A DNA stretch of 64,000 nucleotides, taken from Phoenix dactylifera. Taxonomy: Eukaryota; Streptophyta; Magnoliopsida; Arecales; Arecaceae. Under the pieces are notes generated by a model that saw nothing but the letters and a program-made list of their open reading frames with translations, was not told where the DNA came from and made no database searches. The stretch covers positions 1,860,001 to 1,924,000 of the forward strand of contig NC_052393.1 of NCBI RefSeq assembly GCF_009389715.1, in the 5' to 3' direction. A program made the position numbers and the translations under genes. Shown piece by piece: positions 24,037 to 33,845 of this stretch. How positions within the stretch are numbered: position 1 is the first letter of the stretch; each line of letters begins with the position of its first letter.

Positions 24037-26301
24037 TCAGATGAAGGAGGCCGAGATAGGACTTCTCACAACATGCTTGCTAGAAATCCACCGTAGTTGC
24101 CCCTCCGACACCATGCCCACCTTGTCATTGGTGTCGCCGGTGGTGAAGTACACATCATAGACCGCCGTCTGATTGATCGCCGAGAACACTAGCTCATCAG
24201 GATACACCGTCACCTCCACCCCCTCCAACGCATCGACCTGCACCGAGTACGCTTCATTGGCCTCTCCGACATTCCTCACCGTCCGCGTGACGGTCTTCTG
24301 CGAGTCCGGCCCGATCGACACCATGAACGTCGGGTAGTTCAGCTCCTCTGCTGTGCTTGGCATCAAGCTTAAACAATCTATCTGGCTGCGAGCAATCGCC
24401 GACACTTGTCGGTCGGTGTACCCCAGGCCGCAGAGGTATGAGATGTAGTCGTCGGCGGTGAGGTCGTAGATGAGGCCCGGGTCGTTGGCCTTAGATGGGT
24501 TGACGTGCCCTGCGCCTGTTGCAAAGTAGTTGGTCGGATTCAAGGTCTCGTCGGCGATGAGCTTCCCGTCGCTGTTAAGAGTGCCGGAAGATGTCATGAT
24601 GGCGGATTTGATCGCCGTAGGGGACCAGTCGGGGTGCGAGGCCTTCAACAGCGCGGCGATGCCGGCGAGATGAGGAGCCGCCATCGATGTGCCGGAGAGG
24701 ATGTTGAACGTGGAAATGGAGTCGTTTCTGGGGTTGGGCCCGACGGCCGAAGGCCATGCAGCAACGATGTTCACACCAGGCCCGATGATGTCCGGCTTCA
24801 AGATGCCGTTGTTGATCGTGCTTGGGCCTCGTCCGGAGAAGGCCGCGACGGTGGGTGACGGGGGAGTCCCGTACCATGTGCCCTTGAAGAGGATCGCCGC
24901 CGTGGGGGTTCGCGAGGACTTGACGTAGGATTTGATCTTGGTGGCGGCGGCGTAGCTCACATGGGCCGCCGGGATGACATGGGCACTCGCCTCCGGGGTG
25001 AACATCTCCCGCGCCCGGTTCATGAGGATCATCGCGACCCCGCCAGCCTTCTTGACGACCGCACCCTTCTCGATGCTGGTGTTCGATCCGCCGGTCTCGC
25101 ACAAAACTATCTTTCCCCGGACGTTGATCCCATCCAGCGAGCCTTCGCTGCACGTCTTGGCCCGAGAGATCCCCCTCTCCCCAGGGTACACCAGCGGCAA
25201 TTGGATTGCCGGAAAATTTTCCGGCTGATACATGGTTTCTCCGTTGATTTCTACTCCACTTCCGAGCTTGACCGTCGCTCGGACTGTCCGATCCATGGTG
25301 CTTGCCCCGACGGTGAGCACCCACGGTGCATCGTTCTCCACGGAGCTCTCGCGAGGCCCTTCGTTGCCTGCCGAGGAGCTCACGAAGATTCCCTTCGCCA
25401 CCGCAGCCAACGTGCCGATGGCCATGCTGTCGTCATAGAAGGGCTCCGGTGGGGATCCAATGGAGATGGAGAGCACATCAACTCCGTCGGCGATGGCTTG
25501 GTCGATTCCGGCCAAGATATTGCTCCCCAGGCACGTGTTGTAGCACACCTTGTAGATGGCCAGGTGAGATTTCGGCGCCATCCCGGCCGAAGTGCCCTCG
25601 GCATGGCCAAGGACAGCAGCACCGTGGACGAAGCTCCCCGCAGCTATGCTGGCCGTGTGCGTGCCGTGCCCGTCATGGTCCGCCGGAGAGGCCCGGCACC
25701 CCGTGCTGAACCCCCTCGCGCCGATCAGCTTGTTGTTGCAGACGTTCACGTCGAAGTCGCAGACCCCCTTCCACTTGTACGGCGGGAGCGGCATGCCGGA
25801 GTCCATGAAGGAAGGATGGGACGGGATGATGCCGGTGTCGAGCACACCGATGATAACCCCTTGGCCTAAGTTTGAGTCCTTCCAAAAGCAGCGGTCTGGG
25901 TGGAGCCCAAGGAAGTCCGGCGAGTGTGTCGTGTGGAGGCCGAACTCCCGATCGCGGTACGCATGCACGAACCCTTCCATCGATTCCATGGCCTTCACTT
26001 CGTCTTCGGAGAGCCTGGCGGCGAAGCCGCTAATGGCATGGTTGTATGAGTACACAAGCCGGTGCTGGCCAGGGGCAGTGGTGGGTGGCAGTAAGGATTT
26101 GTAGTACTTCTCTCGGGCTTTGGGGCCGAGCAATCTGCTGTTATCGGGCATTTTGACATGAACGATGTAGATATCACGGTCGCCAGAATTTGTGCAGCGA
26201 CTGACGACGGGAAGGAGCTGGCCGTGGGTGACGAGAAGAGATGGGTGGGAGAAGATCAGGAAGAGAGCGGAGAGGAGGAGGAGGAGGCGCCTATCCTCCA
26301 T
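24037..26301 (-). CDS. Subtilisin-like serine protease (plant SBT1-like), tandem copy 2
   Basis: Intronless, 754 residues, collinear with the gene at 19399-21675 over its whole length, so the pair is a tandem duplication. Signal peptide about 1-27; I9 prodomain about 44-126 (IYIVHV to LHTTH); catalytic Asp155 (GVLDTG), His212 (GHGTHTAS), Asn313 (SAGNEGP) and Ser539 (SGTSMAAPHLAG, the usual form); PA insertion about 345-470; Fn3-like C-terminus with TRTVRNVG. Codons are clearly more GC-rich than in copy 1, which creates long shadow ORFs on the other strands (for example 302 codons at 24961-25869). Probably a secreted protease; the substrate cannot be told from sequence. Confidence 0.96.
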   Translation of the reverse strand: MEDRRLLLLLSALFLIFSHPSLLVTHGQLLPVVSRCTNSGDRDIYIVHVKMPDNSRLLGPKAREKYYKSLLPPTTAPGQHRLVYSYNHAISGFAARLSEDEVKAMESMEGFVHAYRDREFGLHTTHSPDFLGLHPDRCFWKDSNLGQGVIIGVLDTGIIPSHPSFMDSGMPLPPYKWKGVCDFDVNVCNNKLIGARGFSTGCRASPADHDGHGTHTASIAAGSFVHGAAVLGHAEGTSAGMAPKSHLAIYKVCYNTCLGSNILAGIDQAIADGVDVLSISIGSPPEPFYDDSMAIGTLAAVAKGIFVSSSAGNEGPRESSVENDAPWVLTVGASTMDRTVRATVKLGSGVEINGETMYQPENFPAIQLPLVYPGERGISRAKTCSEGSLDGINVRGKIVLCETGGSNTSIEKGAVVKKAGGVAMILMNRAREMFTPEASAHVIPAAHVSYAAATKIKSYVKSSRTPTAAILFKGTWYGTPPSPTVAAFSGRGPSTINNGILKPDIIGPGVNIVAAWPSAVGPNPRNDSISTFNILSGTSMAAPHLAGIAALLKASHPDWSPTAIKSAIMTSSGTLNSDGKLIADETLNPTNYFATGAGHVNPSKANDPGLIYDLTADDYISYLCGLGYTDRQVSAIARSQIDCLSLMPSTAEELNYPTFMVSIGPDSQKTVTRTVRNVGEANEAYSVQVDALEGVEVTVYPDELVFSAINQTAVYDVYFTTGDTNDKVGMVSEGQLRWISSKHVVRSPISASFI

Positions 26302-26373
26302 TGGGAAAAAGAGAGAGGGAAGGATAATTCGGGTTAGGGGTTAGGCTTTGCGGCTTGAAGTGTTGAAGAGCGC

Positions 26374-26384
26374 GTATAAATATA
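26374..26384 (-). promoter_or_regulatory. Likely TATA box of subtilase copy 2
   Basis: TATATTTATAC read on the minus strand, about 75 bp upstream of the ATG at 26301, the same spacing as in the neighbouring paralogue. Confidence 0.6.
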
Positions 26385-26683
26385 CGTGCATGGGACTTAA
26401 AAACAGGACAAGGGAAAAGGACCCATGCACACCTCGTTGCCCCCAACACAACAGGTTTAACTAAATTCACATAATTCAAGTTAGGCTTTCAACAGGGTCT
26501 TTCCATGTCAGCCAATGCAACAAATGACAGGTACGCATTTCTGGTGGGACCCATACGATTAACCATCGTTTTGATGCACTGATAAGAAATTTGCTATCAA
26601 GAGCTTAAGAGAGAGCATTTCAAGCATACATGTGGCTGGGCCTCAGGAAGTTATTCAAATACTAGAGGATACCAATACGAAGC

Positions 26684-26999
26684 CAGAGCTCGCTCAACTC
26701 TTAGGTGGTTGAGACGGTCGCCTAAAGACTTCAACTCCCAAATGTATTTATTATAGTGAGTTGCAAGGTGAGCGTCCAAATGCATTGAGAGTCCCCAATA
26801 TACTTAGAGGCCTCAAATGTTACGTATCTTTATAGCTATAAATGTATTGAGGCCTCTAAATGCATTTATGTTAGAACGTATCTGTTACCTAAAGAAATGT
26901 ATTATCTCTTTCCTTATTTATGCATTAAGGCCCCCAAATGCATTTATATTGGCGCCTTTGAGTTTGCCTTAAGCCCCCAAACGCATTGAGCCGCTCCTG
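26684..26999 (-). mobile_element. Short hAT-related MITE, about 316 bp
   Basis: Read on the minus strand it starts CAGGAGCGGCTCAATGCG with GGGGGCTTAAGGC just inside, matching the left end of the element at 13716. It finishes with a GGCGACCGTCTC and TTGAGCGAGCTCTG segment matching that element's right end. The interior holds about six variants of an AAATGCATTT-centred unit. No 8-bp target duplication is preserved (flanks TACGAAGC and TATATATG differ), so it is an older insertion or an altered copy. Confidence 0.65.
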
Positions 27000-29510
27000 T
27001 ATATATGAAGCCCTTACATGGTGCCTGGAGTCATCAAAGATCGGCTTGCACCCTATGCTGCTATTTACTATCCTTGCTATATATCCTTCATGATAAAGAT
27101 GCAAAGTTTAGGAACTACTTGCTGTTTTTACTGATAAAAGTGGTCAAGAAAAGGAAGACATGGTATCTTGAGTACTTGGAAGATAAAAGACGTATGGAAG
27201 GTGGCAATATGCTCAAGTGGCCGGCAGGCTAGCTAATCATCATGGCCATTGCAAGATATAATCATACTGATGATGGTTGTCTCACAGTGTCTACACAGAG
27301 AAGTGCAATTAAGCTGGATGTACTGCAAGATGTAGCTCAATTATCTCATCTCACATGGCAAACCAACCTTCCATGTGAACTTGTGGAGCTGTAATTGGTA
27401 CACAAGTTGGATCATGCATTCTCAAATTGTTATTTAATGTGTTCCATCAACATGATAGAGTTAGGGATTGTACGGTATCGTTCAACCAGGCTAGATACAT
27501 CAACATATAATATCGGTTGCTAATCTGAATGAGATAGCTAAATAGCATCCAAAATAATTGTATGAAAGCATAGAATTGTTTTCGTACGTTGAAATAATGT
27601 ATATAATATATCATAATCTTTTTGAGAAAAAATATCATAAAAAGTTGTGGAGCAAAGAGGATAACCCCCTTCTGCATCCTTGATTAACAACGGTCATAAA
27701 ATCCAATCCCAATATTTGTGTCACCTAATTTATTTCGACATACGCCAACCCCCTTCTCTCTTTTCTTTTTCTTTCCCTTTTTTTTTGTAGAACCCCTTTC
27801 TCCTTTTCAGCCAAAAACTTTGCATTTCCTAATTATTCACAAATTAATTTTTCTTCTTTAAAATATGAAAATGAGAAATTAATGGGAGTTTGCACATGCC
27901 CACGGACTAGTTTGATGGAAAGAATATTTAGTGGGTGGAAGAACACTCAGTTTACTTGCTCTCCTCTCTCTTAAGAGTATGTAATAGCAAATGGAGACCC
28001 AATATTGACAACATCGTTGCACCCTAGATCCGTACGGTTAGCTACTCACTTGACCTTTGGCTTAGAACCCTCATAGTAACAGAATTCGTATATTAGGTTG
28101 CAGGAGAATGTTAGATGCTCAATAGAGTCACGTATACAAAATCCTTTTCCGTACCATTATCAGGTTGTTTTGTTTAGTACTACCGTAAGCAGGCAAAATG
28201 AAATGTTCAAATCCATTAATATAGCTACCATGACACATGGAGCGCTTGGCAATGACAAAAAGCCAGATCATAGACCTTATCTTGAAGGGATACACAGCCA
28301 ATGATAGTTCATGAATCCAAGGAAAATCAAGCAATGCAGGTAAGAATGCAGTATCCTCTAAGATGCGTGGTTTACACTACAGAATACTGTGTAGCGCTCG
28401 ATAGCTACTACAAGAAAATATACGGCTATCAACAGCAATAACAACAATGCACCATGTCTGATATATAAAACTACATTATTTGATAGCCATCCATCTTTTG
28501 ATAGGCCTAAATACTCGATAGATGTCCCTTTTGCATTATTGAATAGGTTCAAGAAATGCTTGTAGACCTGTTGCCCATTCCACTACTTCAAAGAAACTAC
28601 CCAATTATTGGTCTGGATCAAGAAGCCTCCATTGCTGCCAATCTGTCTCCAAGAGGAGATAGCTGACCGTCCATCAACATTGTCACTGCTCTCAGCTCCA
28701 TTTTGCTCCTCTCTCTCTCTCTCTCTCTTGATGAAATGATACTATCTCTTTTTTATTTAAAAAAAAGAAGAAAAAGAAATGAACAGTGCAGGCATGTTTT
28801 TATTTATGTTTTAATTGAATGTGCTCAAATATTCAGTTCGTATTATTTGGTTGCTTATTTCATCCACTTAAATCTCTATGTGATGGGCTTCTTCCTAAAC
28901 CTATGAGCTCCATTTAGATGGCTTCCAATATCCAACACAGGGGATCTCAAGGACCACCATAATCAAGGAAGGCAATTCAATGTTGGCTTGAGGGGTCTTA
29001 GAGGCTCTCGTATTTGGTGTTCTGTAAGAAGGCCATTTGTGAGATGGAGTGACAACACTAATGAGATAGTATGTAAACAGTGTAGATCACAGCAGAACTC
29101 GTATTCTTCACAATCTTGTTTCACTTAACAAATTAACAAATTACTGGACATATAACAAATTACAAGAAATGAGTGTGTAAAGAAACTGAACAAAGTTAGA
29201 GCTGTTTATGATAGCGAACTATTTCTGCTTGAATTAGTGCTTAAGAAAAATAGTTTCTCTGTAATTTGAAACAATAAAAATCTTCAAAAGATATAGGGGT
29301 GATATGCATCCAAATGGTGAGAAAAGCATAGATAGTAACGTCTTGTTCTTTCAATATCAACATTCCTAGAAAAAAGTATGTTGTTGATAGAAAAGATCAA
29401 AATACCGCGTATTCCTGTGACAGCAGGTAAGATATTTATAGAATACAATTTCTAACTCAGAAATCAAGGTGACTTGTATGAATTAGCTTTGAGCATAGCT
29501 TCAAATTCAG
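27000..29510. other. Intergenic; no gene seen
   Basis: About 2.5 kb of AT-rich DNA with a small (CT)n run at about 28711-28728 and scattered short ORFs without recognisable similarity. It contains the 3' UTR of the gene ending at 29511. Confidence 0.55.
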
Positions 29511-32005
29511 TTAATGCCATTGCAGGCCCCCCAAGGTGGTAGATCCCATTGCTTCCCATACTTCATTGCAGCCAACCTCTTCACTGTCTACTCCTTCCTT
29601 GTCACCATCCCACCATCCACATCCATTTGCATCTGAAAACACAAACGCACAAATTAAGGAAATATTTATTCCAAAAGTAAATAATATATAACACACTGGC
29701 CTCAGTGAAAGCACAAATTAGGCACAGGCACTAGATAGTCACGCAGGCATAGCCTCTCAAATTAAGATGATACCAGGTCCACAAGATGTGGACTCAAAAG
29801 GAGTCCAAACAAACAAATTTAATAAGCTGTGCCTCAGCCAAATCTTCTAGTTGTTTCATCTCCACACCAAAGTTCATCCAGGAATCTGTAGAAATTTCTG
29901 TTCCAAGTAAATGCATTCGATGCTATTTCATTTGATACACCAACAAAAGTGGTGGGCACAATTTTCTCTGTCAATGTGTTTTGGGGACAGTCACAGAACA
30001 TGCAGGTGTTTGCTCGCAAGCACTTAACCTAATTGATTAAAATTAGCACTACTCACAGTGATTATAAAGGGGTTTGGATCCCTGGTCTATGAACCTCTTC
30101 TCTCTTTTCTTTGGTCGGGGCTTTGGATCATCTCCAAGAATGACTAAATACTTTGGGGTAGAATCCCTCTCATCATCACCTGACAAACCAAAGATGACAG
30201 ATTAAGCTTCATGTTGTCAGCTTCTAAAACAGGTCGGCGAAAACTGATAAGCCAATTTATTAAGTGAACTATCTGATAATTTAAAGAGTACATGTCTGCA
30301 TCATCTTAAGGGCAAAGTCAATGAGTTAACCTATCTTTGCATAATGAAGAAAGAACTTGGACGACTATTGAGCCAAAGATTTTTTGAGAGAATTTATCAA
30401 GCTGATGATAAGTGCATAAGCATGAAATCAAATTTATAGCTTATTTGGCACCATGTAGAAATAATAAGAGAAATGTCCTAAATTTCTTGCTTTACCGTCT
30501 CTAGCTTTCATATTTGATTTCTATAATTGGACTATAACAACAATTTTTGTCCATTTATATTAGTCTATCAGATCATCAAGGTTCAATAAATCAATGTTTT
30601 CAATTGCTTCTTCTCCGAGAAAAAAAGTTCACGACCCGTGGGTCTTGTACCTCCACACGGCATTGCTCCGTCAGGCTTTCGCCCATTGCAGAAAATATCC
30701 TACTGCTGCCTCCCGTAGGAGTCTGAGCCGTGTCTTAGTTCCAGTGTGGCTGATCATCCTCTCGGACCAGCTACTAGGACTAGTTCAAAAAAATATAATA
30801 ATAACATAGCAAATGATGATGATTCATTGCAAAGGAGGATAACACGATCTAGTTCTCGATACCAACAAGAAATATTTACTATTTAAAATGGTACAACGAC
30901 ATAAAAAAAGAGCCCTACTTTAGTTGATACATACATGCACAAATACAAATGTACATGTATGTGTGTGTGCACGTGCGTGTAGGAAATTTTTTGATCTACC
31001 TTCTGAAACCAAAATAAATAGCTATAAGCAGGTCTTCAACGGGGAAAAAGAAAAAGGGATAGCAGAAGTTCATTTCCTTGGTGAAATAGTGATGAGTTGC
31101 CCACCATTTGGCTCAAGGGTGGGAAAGACCAGAACTCTTAATTCCAGAAGGAACTTGGTGAGAGTAATAGCAATATGCTCAATATTAGTAAGCATATTGT
31201 TCTTAAGAAGTCCAAAACCCCATTTCAATTAATTTAATTCTCACAATGCTAACAATTGTGAGAAGAAAATAGTTCAATAAGCTAAACCATGAAATTCTAA
31301 CCTTTATATTTAGGATAGACTTTAACATTAGATTATAAAGAAGAAAAGGATGCAGAAAGGCCCCCAGCTATTAGCATAGTTGGTTGGTATCTCACTCCCA
31401 TGGGCTTGCCCCAAAAAGGGGGCGCCATGATCCCAGAAATCCCTTCATCCAATGATGCACCAAAATGATTAAAAAAAATCACAAACTTTTTTTAAAAAAA
31501 GCCAGCAATTTTTAACTAATAAATCAAAATTGGGAACATATAGGTCACATCCAAAATCCAGCACAAACCTGAAGGAACTCCACATGGGTCCTTTCTTTTC
31601 CTTGAATCCTGGTTAACTCCAGTAGATTCCGACTCAAATCCTCCAACTCCACTAACCCCGCTTGTTCCAATGCTGCATTCATCTTTTGCCGGCCGATTGA
31701 ATCGCCGGAAACTAGCTTCATCAAGAACTAAACCCCCACCGGCCGCATCATCTCTTTGACGCCCCAAATCCTTGTTGCCGGACCCAATTGATGCAAAGGT
31801 GCTCTGCTTCACCTGCGATGGAAGGAATCATCCCATTCAGCAAGCTTTTCAGGACGGAAAGCCATAAAAAAGATTCAATCCATGGCGATACCTTAATCGA
31901 TCTGCTGGTAGTTTTTGCGATCTTTCGATTCAAAAACTCGGATAGCGACACCGATTGCTTCGATGGCTTTGATCGTGCGTCTTCATTGGGATGCCTGGAA
32001 ATCAT
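29511..32005 (-). CDS. Conserved plant protein of unknown function (200 aa, four exons)
   Basis: Exons on the minus strand: 31892-32005, 31569-31812, 30057-30179, 29511-29632. They join in phase with GT/AG borders into 200 codons plus stop. The N-terminus has SKQSVSLSEFLNRKI, a patch I recall from uncharacterised angiosperm proteins. The middle is low-complexity, Gly/Ser-rich and acidic, with basic clusters SRKRKDP and KPRPKKREKR that could act as nuclear localisation signals. Exon 3 has YLVILGDDPKPRPKK. The C-terminus NHYANGCGWWDGDKEGVD to TTLGGLQWH is the most distinctive conserved block. No enzymatic domain is recognisable. The start Met at 32005 is the first in the frame; an acceptor-like TTTCCAG overlapping codons 2-4 leaves open an upstream exon. 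Function unknown, perhaps nuclear. Confidence 0.8.
30629..30775 (-). pseudogene. Plastid 16S rRNA fragment (NUPT) in an intron
   Basis: The plus strand reads as the antisense of plastid/bacterial 16S rRNA, including TGCTGCCTCCCGTAGGAGTC (the universal site near position 340) and CCAGTGTGGCTGATCATCC. Upstream is the segment GGCATTGCTCCGTCAGGC. Changes such as CTTAGTTCC for CTCAGTCCC show that it has drifted since transfer to the nucleus. It lies inside the second intron of the 29511-32005 gene; the rRNA sense strand is the same as that gene's. Confidence 0.9.
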
Positions 32006-32414
32006 AGAAACAAAACCCTAATAAAATTTATCCGATGGGACAGATAGAATAGAAAAATATAACAGCAATCGAGAAACTGGAGGGGAAAAAGTTAGCACCT
32101 TGATGCGGAGACGAAAGAGGAGAGAAGGGTAGTCTGGCCAAACGGCCTCACACCTGACCGATTTGCCTTCATTTTTTTCCCCACTTCCTTTTTACCTTCT
32201 TCTATTCCTCAAGAAATCGCGTTGGTTTTTTTAGCGACCTCCGGCTTCTTCTCGCCTTCTCCGAGGGGAGTTTGGGATTCTCTCGGCGCCAGATTTGAAA
32301 CTTTTTGGCCTCCCCCTCTCTTCCCGCCCGTCGCCAGAATCTGCGAGACGAAAAGGTTGCACTTGGATCTGGGCTAACAAACCGGTCAATTGATCGGGTC
32401 AGATCCAAGCTAGA
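32006..32414 (-). promoter_or_regulatory. 5' UTR/promoter region of the 29511-32005 gene
   Basis: Sequence between the start codon and the LINE tail at 32415. It is rich in CT on the plus strand (GA on the transcribed strand). No clear TATA box was seen, so start site and elements cannot be fixed. The LINE insertion limits the proximal promoter to about 400 bp. Confidence 0.4.
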
Positions 32415-32883
32415 GCTGTTTTGTGATCAGGACCATAACTCTGGACTGATTGCTGTGGGAGGCGATGCACTTTCAAAGTATTAGCTTTTGGTGCGGAGCT
32501 TAGGGCAGCATGAGAGGAAATCTTCTATGCGAGACGGGTGTTAGAGGCTGGGAGCATTATCCTCGAGAGGACTCGGCCATGGTGATCGAGTGGATACGAA
32601 AGAAGAGACGAAGGGAGGTAGAACACGCACTGCTATGCAACATCTATTGACTAGCGAGGGAGTGTAGTGCCTTCCCGATCGTGCATATGTACCGAGAGGT
32701 AAATAAGGCAGTTGACTGGGTCTCCCCTTTTGTTGCCCAACACTTCAGAGAGGTCCTCCAGATTTGCCATGTATTTGTTCCCCTACTTCTGAGTCGTTTT
32801 CTTTCTCTTGACTTTGTTGGCTGTGCTCATGCGGGATGTGCGTGAGCAGCCAGTGTACCCAAAAAAAAAGAAAGAAAAAAAAG
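32415..32883 (+). mobile_element. 5'-truncated LINE 3' end (RNase H remnant plus A-rich tail), copy B
   Basis: Fragments in shifting frames read VIRDHNSGLIAVGG, then AFGAELRAA and IFYARRVLEAGSIILE, the RNase H order seen intact at 55033-55506. It ends with GCGTGAGCAGCCAGTGTACCC and an A-rich tail at 32860-32883, sharing its 3' end with copies A and C. Frameshifts and stops make it non-functional. Confidence 0.75.
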
Positions 32884-33845
32884 CCAATTCAGAAAGAATC
32901 CGGGCCAAGGAAGCACTCAGAACCCCCACTACTGAGTTCAGAACTTCAGATCCTCTCCTGCTTGCGCTTCTATCGATCCAGACCTGTCCTGCTATGGGTT
33001 CCACTCTATTCTACTGAAAAAAAAGAATGGCACCCTGGCATCTTAATAGATTTACCCACCTCAAGATTTGGCAAGAGATTGGAGATCCAAGGAGGAGTTT
33101 CTTCCATGCTAACTTGAACACTCTCAGTAGCATCAATTGAGATTCAGAAAGGTTAGGAGTTGAGTCGAGCTTATTAAGTCGATGCTAAAAGCTTGACTGA
33201 TATTGACGATAACAGAGGATAGAGCACTCCATTTGAAGGCAAATAGTCTCTTAAAATTATTAAATTTTGAACTGAGATATGTCAAAAATATTTTCTCAAA
33301 GAAGAGATAATGTTAAAAATAATTAGGCAGCATCCGAGCTCATCATCTATGCAAACTGACTTCCCACTATATACATACAAATGAATTCTGGCTCTGCAAG
33401 CTGCACAATACTTTATAACCTTTGTTTTTCTAGAAAAAAAATTCTTGAACCTTCAGTCGAGTTACTTAAAATAAGTCGGCAACATCTAAGCTCTTCTGTC
33501 ATGTTGACCTACCAATGTGTATATAACATCTTGCACAGCCCTATGTTTCAACATCCCTCAGCGGAACTACGACTAACTATTACAAAATAGCTAGAGATTC
33601 AGCTTGATTTGGATAACAATGCATGTGCTGCTGTATTCCATATTCATGCCACAAAAAAGTTAGCCATCAATAGTCTAAGAATCAAGCACAACCGCATGGT
33701 TTGCTGGCTTAAGGCAAGCTTTTGCTCCGAAACACCTGTTTCATGGATCACTGTATGCTGAAGACAGCCTAGATTCTAATACAGCATCAAGATGTTAAAA
33801 AAATATTAGTTTTCTGTATCGCAAGCCAAAGAGGGCAAGAGCAAG
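32884..33845. other. Intergenic; no gene seen
   Basis: Short ORFs only, none recognised. The part next to 33846 contains the 3' UTR of the following minus-strand gene. Confidence 0.55.

Noticed and set aside
24961-25869. 302-codon ORF antisense to subtilase copy 2 (and the 249-codon ORF at 24575-25324)
   Set aside because: Composition shadows of a GC-rich catalytic gene; no family similarity and exact overlap with conserved subtilase coding sequence.
30629-30775. Functional rRNA gene or bacterial contamination
   Set aside because: Only a short, drifted segment, embedded between exons of a plant gene.
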